From Rathayibacter sp. VKM Ac-2760 (GTDB lineage: Bacteria; Actinomycetota; Actinomycetes; Actinomycetales; Microbacteriaceae), in NCBI RefSeq assembly GCF_009834185.1, contig NZ_CP047173.1, positions 3,906,001-3,970,000 on the forward strand: DNA of 64,000 nucleotides. The letters are read 5' to 3'. A program made the translations under genes and the position numbers. The notes under the pieces were generated by a model, which was not told the origin of the DNA, ran no database searches, and saw nothing but the letters and a program-made list of their open reading frames with translations. Of this stretch, positions 8,374-18,328 are shown piece after piece (the stretch's first letter is position 1; the number at the start of each line of letters is the position of its first letter).

Positions 8374-8688
8374 TCAGTGCAGCAGCTTCAGCCCGATCAC
8401 GCAGCCGACGATCCCGAGGACCAGCAGCGTGCGCACCAGCGAGAAGCCCTCGCCGCCGAAGAACATGCCGTACAGGACGGTCAGCGAGGCGCCGATCCCG
8501 ACCCAGACGGCGTAGGCGGTGCCCGTGGGCAGGTCGCGCATCGCCCAGGCGAGCCCGGACAGGCTGGCGACGACTCCGACCCCGAAGACGACCGTGGGCC
8601 ACAGCCGGGTGAACCCCTCGGACTTGCCGAGGGCGGTAGCCCACACGGCCTCGAGGACACCGGAGACGATCAGGACGATCCAGGACAC
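8374..8688 (-). CDS. gdx: SMR-family guanidinium exporter (Gdx/SugE type)
   Basis: 104 residues with four membrane helices. The first helix, VLEAVWATALGKSEGFTR, carries the membrane Glu shared by all SMR proteins together with the WA...K-S-GF pattern of the Gdx/SugE branch rather than the EmrE drug-exporter branch. Gdx proteins act as dual-topology dimers that exchange guanidinium for protons. The start is GTG at 8688, preceded by AAGGAG. A guanidine-III riboswitch lies directly upstream, which independently fixes the substrate. It is transcribed separately from the NYN gene, from which a hairpin at 8893-8917 separates it. Confidence 0.95.
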   Translation of the reverse strand: MSWIVLIVSGVLEAVWATALGKSEGFTRLWPTVVFGVGVVASLSGLAWAMRDLPTGTAYAVWVGIGASLTVLYGMFFGGEGFSLVRTLLVLGIVGCVIGLKLLH

Positions 8689-8704
8689 GACGACTCACTC
8701 CTTC

Positions 8705-8747
8705 GAGTCAGTCTTGTCGTGCTGCCGGGTACTGCTCCCTCGTCCGG
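8705..8747 (-). ncRNA. Guanidine-III riboswitch (ykkC-III class)
   Basis: Read on the minus strand the element begins CCGGACGAGG, continues GAGCAGTACCCGG and ends GACAAGACTGACTC. The blocks CCGGACGAGG, ACCCGG and GACAAG match the ykkC-III consensus. GAGCAGT pairs with ACTGACTC (one bulged A) to give the second pseudoknot helix. It ends at the AAGGAG ribosome site of the exporter gene. ACTC at its 3' end can also pair with GAGT of that ribosome site, so ligand binding could free the site and switch translation on. Confidence 0.92.
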
Positions 8748-8892
8748 ATCGCCGTCATCGGCTCCCGCCAGCCTGTCACCGCGCCCTGGGCAGGCCCTGG
8801 GCAGCGCGCGTCGCTTCGCGTCGGCACGGACGCTCGCTCCTCCCGCCGGTCTACGATGATCGGACACCCCCGGATACCTCGGTTACCGGTTA

Positions 8893-8917
8893 GAAGGCCC
8901 CGCTCCGGCGGGGCCTT
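8893..8917. terminator. Hairpin terminator after the NYN gene
   Basis: GAAGGCCCCGC and GCGGGGCCTTC form an 11-bp GC-rich stem with a TCCG loop, 53 bp past the stop of the minus-strand NYN gene and before the exporter leader. A poor T tract follows on either strand, so it may be a partial or Rho-assisted stop. Confidence 0.65.
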
Positions 8918-8969
8918 CGGCATGTGCGCCCCGTCCGTCCGTGCACCAGCCCGTACACGACCGCGGTGG

Positions 8970-9635
8970 TCATGTCCAGGCCGGCGGGCGATGGAAGACC
9001 CGCCCCTTGCCGTCGACGAGCTGATCCGGGAACCGCGATGCGGCCAGCACGGAATCCGTGACATGTCCGATGAACGCCGGCGCCGTCCTGACCAGCTCCT
9101 TCGAACTCCGCGCCGACGGCATGGGGAAGACGATGCCGAAGTCATGACCGGACTCGCGCAGGATCTCGAGCGGCGGCACCTGATCGGAGTCGTTGGAGAG
9201 CAGAACGTAGATGTCGGCCAGCGACCGGTGGGCATCCGCGATCATCCTCGCGGCGAGATGCACGTCCGAACCCTTCTCCTCCACCTTGCGCACCTTGACC
9301 TGTACGTATCGCCCGGTGGCGGGATCGACGACGAGCGGAACGGCGTCCATCCACCGGTTGTCGTTGCGAAAGCGCCCGTGATGGATCGACACCAGCGGAT
9401 CCGTCGCGAGGGCGCGAAGATAGGTCTGCTGCCGGATGGGTGCCTGCACGTCCACCGACATGCCGGGGCGGACGTTCGCCGTGAAGTACCGGACGAAGGT
9501 CACCTCGTGGTCGGGCATGATCGCCTGAGCCAGAGTCCGCAGATCGAGCCACTTCAGGTGCGGCCTGCCGTCCAGAGCCCGCCGGTAGAGGTTGAACCCG
9601 TCGATGTAGATGCGCGCCGTCGGCCGTCCCGTCAT
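8970..9635 (-). CDS. NYN-domain (PIN-like) ribonuclease
   Basis: 221 residues. IYIDGFNLYR near the N-terminus (Asp12, Asn15), EEKGSDVHLAARMIADA (about 119-135) and IYVLLSNDSD (142-151) are the conserved acidic motifs of the NYN/LabA (DUF88) fold, which holds a metal-dependent RNase site. Most members act on RNA in processing, decay or defence. It stands alone between a terminator and an SRPBCC gene on the same strand. Nothing in the sequence identifies its RNA target. Confidence 0.85.
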   Translation of the reverse strand: MTGRPTARIYIDGFNLYRRALDGRPHLKWLDLRTLAQAIMPDHEVTFVRYFTANVRPGMSVDVQAPIRQQTYLRALATDPLVSIHHGRFRNDNRWMDAVPLVVDPATGRYVQVKVRKVEEKGSDVHLAARMIADAHRSLADIYVLLSNDSDQVPPLEILRESGHDFGIVFPMPSARSSKELVRTAPAFIGHVTDSVLAASRFPDQLVDGKGRVFHRPPAWT

Positions 9636-9701
9636 GGAGACGCAGCCTAGAGCGGCCCCGTGCCGCGCAGACCGACCTGTCGCCGCGCGGCGGCGTCCGG
9701 G

Positions 9702-10160
9702 TCAGCCGGCGACGGTGGCGGCGGGGTCGAGGTGGTCGGCCAGGGCGTCGAGGGCCTGGTCCCAGCCGTCGTAGAAGGAGTCGTCGCCCTTCTCGCCGTC
9801 GACGCCGGCCAGCTCGAAGGTGAGGCGGGTCAGCTCGCCGGCCGAGCGGATCGACACGGTCACGACGGGCGCGTCCGCGTCGCCGGGCTCGCCCCAGGTG
9901 AAGACGAGCTTCTCGGGAGCCTTGATCTCGCGGTACTCACCGCCGGTCGGGTAGGTCTCCTCGCTCGCGGTCGAGACCATCGTGTAGGCGTACTTGCCGC
10001 CGACCTCGAGGTCGACGTCGACGGAGTCGCGCGGGGTGGTCAGACCGCGCGGGTGCCACCACTCGGCGATCTCGTCGGGGTCGGTCCACGCGCTCCAGAT
10101 CTCCTCGGGTGTCGCGTCGAACAGGCGGGTGAGGGTGAAGCCCTGAGCGTCGTCGGTCAT
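9702..10160 (-). CDS. SRPBCC/AHSA1-domain protein
   Basis: 152 residues with the START-like ligand-binding fold: FTLTRLFDATPEEIWSAWTD, EWWHPRGLTTP, YREIKAPEKLVFTW and GWDQALDALADHL are the usual AHSA1 landmarks. Members are small cytoplasmic hydrophobic-ligand carriers or stress-linked proteins, often of unknown ligand. AAGGAG lies upstream of the ATG at 10160. The region before it carries the 34-bp repeat array, not an evident operator. Confidence 0.88.
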   Translation of the reverse strand: MTDDAQGFTLTRLFDATPEEIWSAWTDPDEIAEWWHPRGLTTPRDSVDVDLEVGGKYAYTMVSTASEETYPTGGEYREIKAPEKLVFTWGEPGDADAPVVTVSIRSAGELTRLTFELAGVDGEKGDDSFYDGWDQALDALADHLDPAATVAG

Positions 10161-10262
10161 GGTCGTGCTCCTTGCTGATCGTCGGAAGGGGTGCGCGCGA
10201 GCGTACTCCGGGGGCCTCCGAGGCTCCTCCAACCGACTCCGCGCGCGCAAGCCGGACCATGC

Positions 10263-10475
10263 TGGTCGACGAGGCCTGCAGGGGCGTATCGAGACCCGCT
10301 GTCACCGGTGCGTTCGGCGGAGGTGGATCTCGATACGCCCGCTGCGCGGGCTACTCGATCAGCAAGATACGCCCGCTGCGCGGGCTACTCGATCAGCAAG
10401 ATACGCCCGCTGCGCGGGCTACTCGATCAGCAGGATCCGCCCGCTGCGCGGGCCGCTCGATCAGCAGGCACGCGG
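10263..10475. repeat. Palindromic 34-bp repeats, four in tandem plus one inverted relative
   Basis: Four tandem units start at 10332, 10366, 10400 and 10434, an exact 34-bp period. Each reads GATACGCCCGCTGCGCGGG followed by CTACTCGATCAGCA, and the first part folds into a hairpin. The fourth unit is diverged. At 10263-10302 lies an inverted, degraded relative (GTCGACGAGG...GTATCGAGAC). The region fills the gap between the SRPBCC and SulP genes and holds no ORF of note. Related elements occur at 28905-29012 and 61966-62300. Confidence 0.9.
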
Positions 10476-10476
10476 G

Positions 10477-12000
10477 TCAGCTGCCGAGGCGGCCCGTCAG
10501 GCGGCGGTGGAAGCCGGTGCTGCGCTCGTCGAGGCCCTCGATGGTGACGGTGGCGCCGTGGTCGCGGTACTTGGTCTCGATGGAGTCGAGGGCGGCGACG
10601 GTGGAGGCGTCCCAGATCTGGGCGCGGCCGAGGTCGATGACGACGGCGGCCGGGTCGTCGGAGTAGGCGAAGCGGTCGACGAGGTCGTTGCTGCTGCCGA
10701 AGAAGAGCGGGCCGGTCACGGTGTAGCGGACGGACGCGCCGTCGTCGGCGAGGGCGCGCTCGACCGCGATGACGTGGGCGACGCGGCGGGCGAAGAGGAT
10801 CATCGCCAGGATCACGCCGACGAGGACGCCGAGCGCGAGGTTGTCGGTCGCGACGACGACGACCACGGTGACGACCATCACGAGCGTCTCCGGCACGGGC
10901 ATCCGCCGCAGGGTCGAGGGGCGGAGGCTGTGCCAGTCGACGGTCGTGATCGCGACGATCATCATCACCGCGGCGAGCGCCACCATCGGGATGCGGCCCA
11001 TCACGGAGCTGAGGCCGGTGACCAGCGCGAGCAGGAAGACGCCGGCGACGATCGTGGAGATCCGGGTGCGCGCGCCGCCGGTCTTCACGTTGAGCACGGT
11101 CTGGCCGATCATCGCGCAGCCGGCGATGCCGCCGTAGAAGCCGGCGAGCAGGTTCGAGACGCCGAGCGCCCAGGACTCGCGACCCTTGTGCGAGGGCGTG
11201 CCGGTCATCTCGTCGACGAGCTTGGCGGTGAGCAGCGTCTCCATCAGGCCGACGAAGGCGACGCTGAGCGCGGTCGGCAGGATCAGCTGCAGGGTCGCGA
11301 GGTTCAGCGGTACGAGGAACGGCGTGATGCCGGGGAGCTGCCCGGTGAGCGGCCCCTCGTCGGCGACGTCCGGGACGGCGAGGTTCGCGAGGATGACGAC
11401 GGCCGTCACCACGACGATCGCGACGAGCGGGGCCGGCACCGCGGTGGTGAAGCGGGGCAGCACGAAGATGATCAGCAGGGTCGCGGCGAAGAGGGCATAC
11501 GCGATCCAGGGGACTCCGATGACGTGGGGCACCTGCGCCAGGAAGATCAGGATCCCGAGCGCGTTGACGAAGCCGATCATCACCGAGCGCGGGATGAAGC
11601 GCATCAGCCGGGCGAGACCGGCGAGACCGAAGACGATCTGGATGACCGCGGCGAGGATCACCGTCGGCAGCACGTACTCGACGCCGTGCTCCGAGACGAG
11701 CGGCGCGATCACGAGCGCGACGGAGCCGGCGGCCGCGGTGATCACGCCGGGGCGCCCGCCGAGGATCGACATGGTCAGGGCGAGGACGATCGAGGCGACG
11801 AGGCTCACCATCGGGTCCACTCCCGCGACGACCGAGAAGGAGATCACCTCGGGCACGAGCGCGAGGGTCGTCACCATGCCGGCGAGGACCTCGCGGGAGA
11901 GCTGGCGCGGCGAGCGGAGGGCGTCGAGCACGGTGATCACGCGGTGCCCGGGGGCGGGGCGGGGGCCGGGCAGGCTGGTGGGGCTGGTGGGGACGGACAC
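10477..12000 (-). CDS. SulP/SLC26-family anion transporter with STAS domain
   Basis: 507 residues. About ten or more hydrophobic segments cover residues 35-405, including LAGMVTTLALVPEVISFSVVAG at the start of the core and the conserved GGIAGCAMIGQTVLN block. The C-terminal 90 residues (SVRYTVTGPLFFGSSNDLVD, AAVVIDLGRAQIWDASTVAAL) form a STAS domain. SulP proteins carry sulfate, bicarbonate or other anions across the inner membrane; which anion is not shown. The start is GTG at 12000. The gene shares a short control region with a divergent MerR regulator, which probably governs it. Confidence 0.93.
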   Translation of the reverse strand: MSVPTSPTSLPGPRPAPGHRVITVLDALRSPRQLSREVLAGMVTTLALVPEVISFSVVAGVDPMVSLVASIVLALTMSILGGRPGVITAAAGSVALVIAPLVSEHGVEYVLPTVILAAVIQIVFGLAGLARLMRFIPRSVMIGFVNALGILIFLAQVPHVIGVPWIAYALFAATLLIIFVLPRFTTAVPAPLVAIVVVTAVVILANLAVPDVADEGPLTGQLPGITPFLVPLNLATLQLILPTALSVAFVGLMETLLTAKLVDEMTGTPSHKGRESWALGVSNLLAGFYGGIAGCAMIGQTVLNVKTGGARTRISTIVAGVFLLALVTGLSSVMGRIPMVALAAVMMIVAITTVDWHSLRPSTLRRMPVPETLVMVVTVVVVVATDNLALGVLVGVILAMILFARRVAHVIAVERALADDGASVRYTVTGPLFFGSSNDLVDRFAYSDDPAAVVIDLGRAQIWDASTVAALDSIETKYRDHGATVTIEGLDERSTGFHRRLTGRLGS

Positions 12001-12010
12001 GACGGACCAA

Positions 12011-12027
12011 CCTACCGTAACGTGAGG
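12011..12027. promoter_or_regulatory. MerR-type operator between sulP and merR
   Basis: CCTACCGTAACGTGAGG is a near-perfect dyad (CCT..CGT-A-ACG..AGG) in the 47-bp gap between the two divergent genes. Dyads of this shape, set in long promoter spacers, are the usual targets of MerR activators, so the regulator at 12048 probably controls both directions. Confidence 0.65.
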
Positions 12028-12047
12028 GTTGACGGAACGGAGTCGAG

Positions 12048-12485
12048 ATGACGGACGAGCGCAGCACCGAGCGGACGGACGCGCGCAGCACCGAGCTGAC
12101 GGCCGAGGAGGTCGAGGCGACCATGCGCATCGGCGAGCTCGCCGACCGGTCGACGCTGTCGCTGCGGACCATCCGGCACTACGACGAGGTGGGACTGCTG
12201 AAGCCCAGCGGCCGCACCGAGGGCGGGTTCCGCCTCTACACCGAGCGCGACTTCGACCGCCTGCTGCTCATCCGCCGGATGAAGCCGCTCGGCTACACGC
12301 TCGACGCGATGACCGAGCTGCTGCGCGTCGTCGACAGCCTGGAGCAGGCGGAGTCCCCGGAGGAGATCGCGGCGATCCGCGCACAGCTGGCCGCCTTCGA
12401 GGAGGAGGCGTCGCTCCGCCGCGCGAAGCTGCAGGACCAGCTGGCGATGGCCGACGAGTTCCTCGCCCTGCTCCGCGCGCGCTGA
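12048..12485 (+). CDS. MerR-family transcriptional regulator
   Basis: 145 residues from ATG 12048. MRIGELADRSTLSLRTIRHYDEVGLLKPSGRTEGGFRLY (split across residues 26-64) is the MerR helix-turn-helix and wing, followed by the YTLDAMTELL region and a C-terminal coiled-coil dimer helix. There is no Cys-rich effector pocket, so a metal sensor is unlikely; the short C-terminus suggests a small ligand or no ligand. An internal ATG at 12123, preceded by GAGGAGG, would remove a 25-residue unconserved tail and is a real alternative start. The upstream dyad suggests it regulates sulP and itself. Confidence 0.9.
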   Translation: MTDERSTERTDARSTELTAEEVEATMRIGELADRSTLSLRTIRHYDEVGLLKPSGRTEGGFRLYTERDFDRLLLIRRMKPLGYTLDAMTELLRVVDSLEQAESPEEIAAIRAQLAAFEEEASLRRAKLQDQLAMADEFLALLRAR

Positions 12486-12510
12486 CCGACGCGGAGCAGG
12501 GCGGGCCCGG

Positions 12511-14688
<2,178 letters not shown>

Positions 14689-14830
14689 GTGTGCCCCGTT
14701 CAGCGGCGTCGTGCTCCGCGCCGACCGCGGAGACCGTGGCCCACGCTAGGGAGCGCAGATGCCGAGGCTGTTTCGAGGGCGTGACGTTCTCCCCCCGCCG
14801 GGGAGCGCGCGCATCTGGTTGCATGGGGGG

Positions 14831-15133
14831 ATGAGCGCCGACGACGACCTGGAGCGAGTCGACCTCGAGCGCGCCGCGGAGCTGTTCAAGGCGCTGTCCG
14901 CGACGTCGCGGCTGGCGCTGCTCCGGACGCTGGGGGCGGGGCCGATGACCGTGACCCGGCTGGCCGAGCTGTCGGGGCTGTCGCAGCCGCTCGTCTCGCA
15001 GCACCTGCGCATCCTGCGCTCGGCCGGGCTCGTCGCGGTGGAGCGGGTCGGGCGCGAGGCGAACTACTCCGTCGCCGACCGGCACGTGAGCCACATCGTC
15101 GACGACGCCGTCGCGCACGTCCACGAGGAGTGA
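14831..15133 (+). CDS. ArsR/SmtB-family zinc-type metalloregulator
   Basis: 100 residues. ELFKALSATSRLALLRTL and ELSGLSQPLVSQHLRILRSAGLV form the winged helix. The last helix, ADRHVSHIVDDAVAHVHEE, carries Asp83, His85, His96 and Glu99, exactly the spacing of the alpha-5 zinc site of SmtB (D-x-H-x10-H-x2-E). Zinc (or cobalt) binding there releases DNA and derepresses metal efflux or storage genes. The ATG at 14831 was chosen because the longer frame adds unconserved sequence. The gene overlaps translationally with the broken monooxygenase that follows; its efflux target may be the CDF exporter at 57244 (inference). Confidence 0.92.
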   Translation: MSADDDLERVDLERAAELFKALSATSRLALLRTLGAGPMTVTRLAELSGLSQPLVSQHLRILRSAGLVAVERVGREANYSVADRHVSHIVDDAVAHVHEE

Positions 15134-15138
15134 GCGCG

Positions 15139-16364
15139 ATGCCCGCGGACGCCCGGCCGCCCCTCGGCGCGCTCGTCACCGGCGTGCCCGTCACCGGCGT
15201 GCTCGTCGTCGGCGGCGGGCCGGTCGGCGCGCTGCTCGGCGCGCTGCTCGTCGCGCGCGGGGTCGACGTGCAGGTCTGGGAGCGGCGGACGGCGGTGCCG
15301 GCCGGCTCGCGGGCGATCGGCATCCATCCGCCCTCGCTCGACGCGCTCGCCGCGATCGGCGCGACCGAGCGGATCCTGGCGGAGGGGGTGCGGGTCGCGG
15401 AGGGCGTCGCCGTCAGTCGGCGGCGGACCCTCGGCTCACTGTCGTTCGCGCGGGCCTCGCACTCGCATCCGTACGTCGTCACCCTCGACCAGCACCGCAC
15501 CGAGGCGATCCTGCGCGAGCGGCTGCGGGCGCTGGCGCCGGGCGCGCTGCGCTCCGGCGTGACGCTCACCGGGCTCGCGCGCTCGAGCGACCACGTGGAC
15601 GCGACCGGGACGGACGAGCACGGCGGCTCGGTGTCGGTGCGCGCCGCCTTCGTGGTGGGGGCGGACGGCGCGCGGAGTGCCGTGCGCGAGCTGCTCGGGA
15701 TCCGCAGCGCGGGGCGCGACTACCCCGAGGCATACGTGATGGGCGACTTCGCCGACCCCGAGCCGGCCGCGCGCGCGGCCTCGGCCCTGGTCGACGTGGG
15801 GCCGGAGGGCGTGGTCGAGTCGTTCCCGCTGCCGGGCGGACGCAGGCGCTACGTGGCGCTGGCCGGCCCCGACCTCGCGGCTCCCGCCTGGCGACCGGAC
15901 GCGACGCCCGATCCGGCTGCGGCGGTGGCGCTCAGCGCCGTGGTCCGCGCGCGCACCGGCGCGGAGCCCGACCCGGCGACGTGCACGATGCTCAGCGGCT
16001 TCGGCGTGCGGCGGCGGGCGGCGGAGCGGATCGGTGTCGGCCGGGTGGTGCTGATCGGCGACGCCGCGCACGAGATCAGCCCGATCGGCGGGCAGGGGAT
16101 GAATCTGGGCTGGCTGGACGCGGCCGAGCTCGCGCCGCTGCTCGCGGAGGCCGTGCGGACCGGCGAGGCGGGGCCGTGGCCGGCCTCGCGCGGCGGCGCA
16201 CCAGGTCAGCGCGGCGCGCGGCTCGGCAGGCGGAGCTCAACATGGCGGTGGGGCGGCCGGCGCACGGCGCGGCGCTGCTCGGTCGCGAGGGGCTGCTGCG
16301 GGCGCTGCTGGCGCTGCCGACCTCGGACCTGCTGGCGCGGGTGTACTCGATGCGGTGGTCGTAG
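15139..16364 (+). pseudogene. FAD-dependent monooxygenase (PHBH fold), frameshifted near 16180
   Basis: The protein starts with the FAD-binding Rossmann motif VLVVGGGPVGALLGALLVARG and keeps FVVGADGARSAVRELLGI and the flavin site VVLIGDAAHEISPIGGQGMNLGW. After AVRTGEAGPW (about 16180) the frame loses homology, while the frame one base back continues as GLARRRTRSARRAARQAELNM to a stop at 16364. One base is missing relative to an intact gene, probably in CCGTGGCCGG. Either the gene is broken or the assembly has an error. GAGGAG precedes ATG 15139, and the stop of arsR lies 5 bp upstream, so the two genes are co-transcribed. Confidence 0.82.
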
Positions 16365-16386
16365 GGGGGGCTCTCGGGCGCGGTGC

Positions 16387-17238
16387 TCAGGCGATCAGGC
16401 GCGCGCCGGCCAGGCCGAGCTCGACGACGAGGACGAGCGACGAGGCGATCACCAGGCGGAACAGCGTGCGGGTCGGCGGCCCGGTGAGCACGAGGCGGAT
16501 GCCGGCGGCCGCGAGCACGAGGACCGCGACGGTCCCGGCGACGGCGAGCGCGACTCCGGGGCCGCGGACCGGGTCGTCGCTCGCGACCTGGCCGAGCAGC
16601 ACGAGCAGCGCGCCGAGCATCAGCGAGCCGAAGGCGACCACTCCGGACAGGCGCAGACCCAGGCGGTGCGGGAAGCCGCGGACGCCGGTGGCCGCGTCGT
16701 CGACGAGGTCGGGGAGGACGTTGGTGCAGTGGATCGCGACGCCGAAGACGGCGCCGGTGGCGACCGCCCACCAGGCCGGCAGCTGCCCGCCGCCCGCCGC
16801 GACGGAGACGACGGGGAGCAGCCCGAAGGCGACCAGGAACGGGACGACCGAGAACGCGGTGCGCTTCAGCCCGGCGTCGTAGGCCCAGCCCGCGGCGACG
16901 AGCACGAGGTGCGCGACGGCGGCGACCGGGCCGAGCAGCAGGGAGAGCACGACGGCGACGGCGGCGGTGCCGAGCGCGGCGGCGCGGACCTCGCCGACGC
17001 TGATCCGGCCGAGGGCGACGGGCTTGTCGGTGCGGCCGACGGCGCGGTCGCGGTCGGCGTCGATCCAGTCGTTCGCCAGCCCGATCGACAGCTGGCCCGC
17101 CAGCACCGCGAGCGCGACGAGCACGACGACCCCGAGCGGATGCCCGGACGCGGCCGCGAGGACGGTCGCGAGCACGGTGACCGTGACGGTCGGCCCGGGA
17201 TGCGACGCGGCGAGCAGGAGGCGCACCCGTGACGTCAT
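16387..17238 (-). CDS. UbiA-family prenyltransferase
   Basis: 283 residues with about eight membrane helices. The first catalytic motif is NDWIDADRDRAVGRTDKP (about 56-73) and the second is LPDLVDDAATGVRG; both Asp-rich motifs bind the Mg-diphosphate of a polyprenyl donor. The family joins isoprenoid chains to aromatic or carotenoid acceptors (menaquinone, heme A, C50 carotenoids) in the membrane. No pathway genes lie beside it, so the acceptor is unknown. It is convergent with the monooxygenase gene and divergent from the small secreted protein gene. Confidence 0.9.
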   Translation of the reverse strand: MTSRVRLLLAASHPGPTVTVTVLATVLAAASGHPLGVVVLVALAVLAGQLSIGLANDWIDADRDRAVGRTDKPVALGRISVGEVRAAALGTAAVAVVLSLLLGPVAAVAHLVLVAAGWAYDAGLKRTAFSVVPFLVAFGLLPVVSVAAGGGQLPAWWAVATGAVFGVAIHCTNVLPDLVDDAATGVRGFPHRLGLRLSGVVAFGSLMLGALLVLLGQVASDDPVRGPGVALAVAGTVAVLVLAAAGIRLVLTGPPTRTLFRLVIASSLVLVVELGLAGARLIA

Positions 17239-17391
17239 CCGGCCAGCCTACGGTCGCGCCCGGTGCGGTGCTCAGGGGAAGTACAGAAAGGTGCCAGCGG
17301 GGACATCGGGTCGGCGGCCTAGGCTCGGAGTGTTCTGAAACCGCTCCCACACCCCGGGGCGGGGACCACCACGACGCCAAGGACGACGCCG

Positions 17392-17583
17392 ATGAACCGC
17401 ACGCCGAAGAACCGCACGACCGTCATCACCGCTCTCGCCTGCGGGCTGCTCCTCACGACGGGAGTGGCCGCGCAGGGCGCCGCCGCCGACACGGCCGCCG
17501 CGTCGCTCGAGGACCACGCCGGCCCGGACGGCACCTCGGCGGACACGCTGCTCGTCAACGGGCGCGCCTACCGCCTCGAGTAG
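17392..17583 (+). CDS. Small secreted protein, 63 residues, unknown function
   Basis: MNRTPKNRTTVITALACGLLLTTGVAAQGAAA (split at about 31/32) reads as a Sec signal peptide with an AxA cleavage site. The remaining mature peptide of about 32 residues is acidic and ends LLVNGRAYRLE. A TAGGCT -10-like element at about 17320-17325 could drive it. The ORF stops 9 bp before the end of convergent aztA. Codon use and a credible signal peptide favour a real gene, but I recognise no family. Confidence 0.6.
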   Translation: MNRTPKNRTTVITALACGLLLTTGVAAQGAAADTAAASLEDHAGPDGTSADTLLVNGRAYRLE

Positions 17584-17591
17584 CCACCCAC

Positions 17592-18284
17592 TCAGTGCAC
17601 GTGCCGCCCGGCGGCGAGGTGCACCACTGCGGCGCCCGACCCGCGCAGTGACGCGTCGTGCGTCGCCTCCACCACGGTCGCGCCGCGCCGCAGCTCGCGG
17701 GCGACGGCCGCGCGGATGAGGACCGTCGCGCGGGCGTCGACGCCGGCGGTCGGCTCGTCGAGGAGCAGCAGATCGGCCCGGCGCGCGAGGCCCTGGGCGA
17801 CGAGGGCGCGCTGGCGCTGACCGCCGGAGAGACCGGCGAACGGGCGGCGCGCGAGGTCCGCGACGGCGAGGGCCTCGAGCGCGTCGTCGACGATCGCGCG
17901 GTCGGCCCGCGAGAGGCGCAGCGACCGCGCTCCCCACCGACCCCCTGCTCCCCACCGGCCCCCTACTCCCCACCGGCCCATCGAGACGACGTCGCGCACC
18001 GTCACCGGCAGGCGGTCCGGCACGGCGCTGCGCTGCACGACGAGGCCGATGCTCAGCCCGGGGTCGCGCTCGACGCGACCGCCCGCGAGCGGATGCGTGC
18101 CGGCGAGGACCGAGAGCAGCGTCGACTTGCCCGAGCCGTTCGCTCCGACCAGGAGGGTGTGGCCGCCGCGGGCGAGGTCGAGATCGACGCCGTGCAGCAC
18201 GCGGGCGCCGTCGTGCGCGGCGTCGACGGAGTGCAGCCGGAGCACGGTCGCGGTGGTCGGGGCGGCCGCGGCGGAGGTGGTCAT
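17592..18284 (-). CDS. aztA: Zinc ABC transporter ATP-binding protein AztA
   Basis: 230 residues. Walker A is GANGSGKS (47-54), the Q-loop lies in VVQRSAVPDRLPVTVRDVV, the signature is LSGGQRQR and Walker B is LLLLDEPTAG; a switch His is in VVEATHD. It energises the AztB permease. Residues 103-120 (GRWGVGGRWGAGGRWGAR) are a triplicated in-frame unit, encoded by imperfect 18-bp repeats and placed after the conserved VSMGR; relatives normally have one GRWG. The gene is divergent from aztB across a Zur box, so both arms should be turned on by zinc starvation. Confidence 0.93.
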   Translation of the reverse strand: MTTSAAAAPTTATVLRLHSVDAAHDGARVLHGVDLDLARGGHTLLVGANGSGKSTLLSVLAGTHPLAGGRVERDPGLSIGLVVQRSAVPDRLPVTVRDVVSMGRWGVGGRWGAGGRWGARSLRLSRADRAIVDDALEALAVADLARRPFAGLSGGQRQRALVAQGLARRADLLLLDEPTAGVDARATVLIRAAVARELRRGATVVEATHDASLRGSGAAVVHLAAGRHVH

Positions 18285-18292
18285 GCACTGAT

Positions 18293-18314
18293 CATAACGA
18301 TAATCGTTTTCATG
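18293..18314. promoter_or_regulatory. Zur box between aztA and aztB
   Basis: The perfect 13-bp palindrome AACGATAATCGTT (18296-18308) is embedded in CAT...TTTTCATG, matching the style of actinobacterial Zur/Fur operators. It sits in the 44-bp gap between divergent zinc-import genes. A -10-like TAGGGT (18316-18321) follows on the plus strand 7 bases before the GTG of aztB, so bound Zur would block that promoter. Confidence 0.85.
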
Positions 18315-18328
18315 TAGGGTCGTGCCCC

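Noticed and set aside
8850..8920. tRNA or other stable RNA gene at the hairpin
   Set aside because: The segment has one hairpin and no cloverleaf, T-loop or anticodon arm; it is better read as a terminator.
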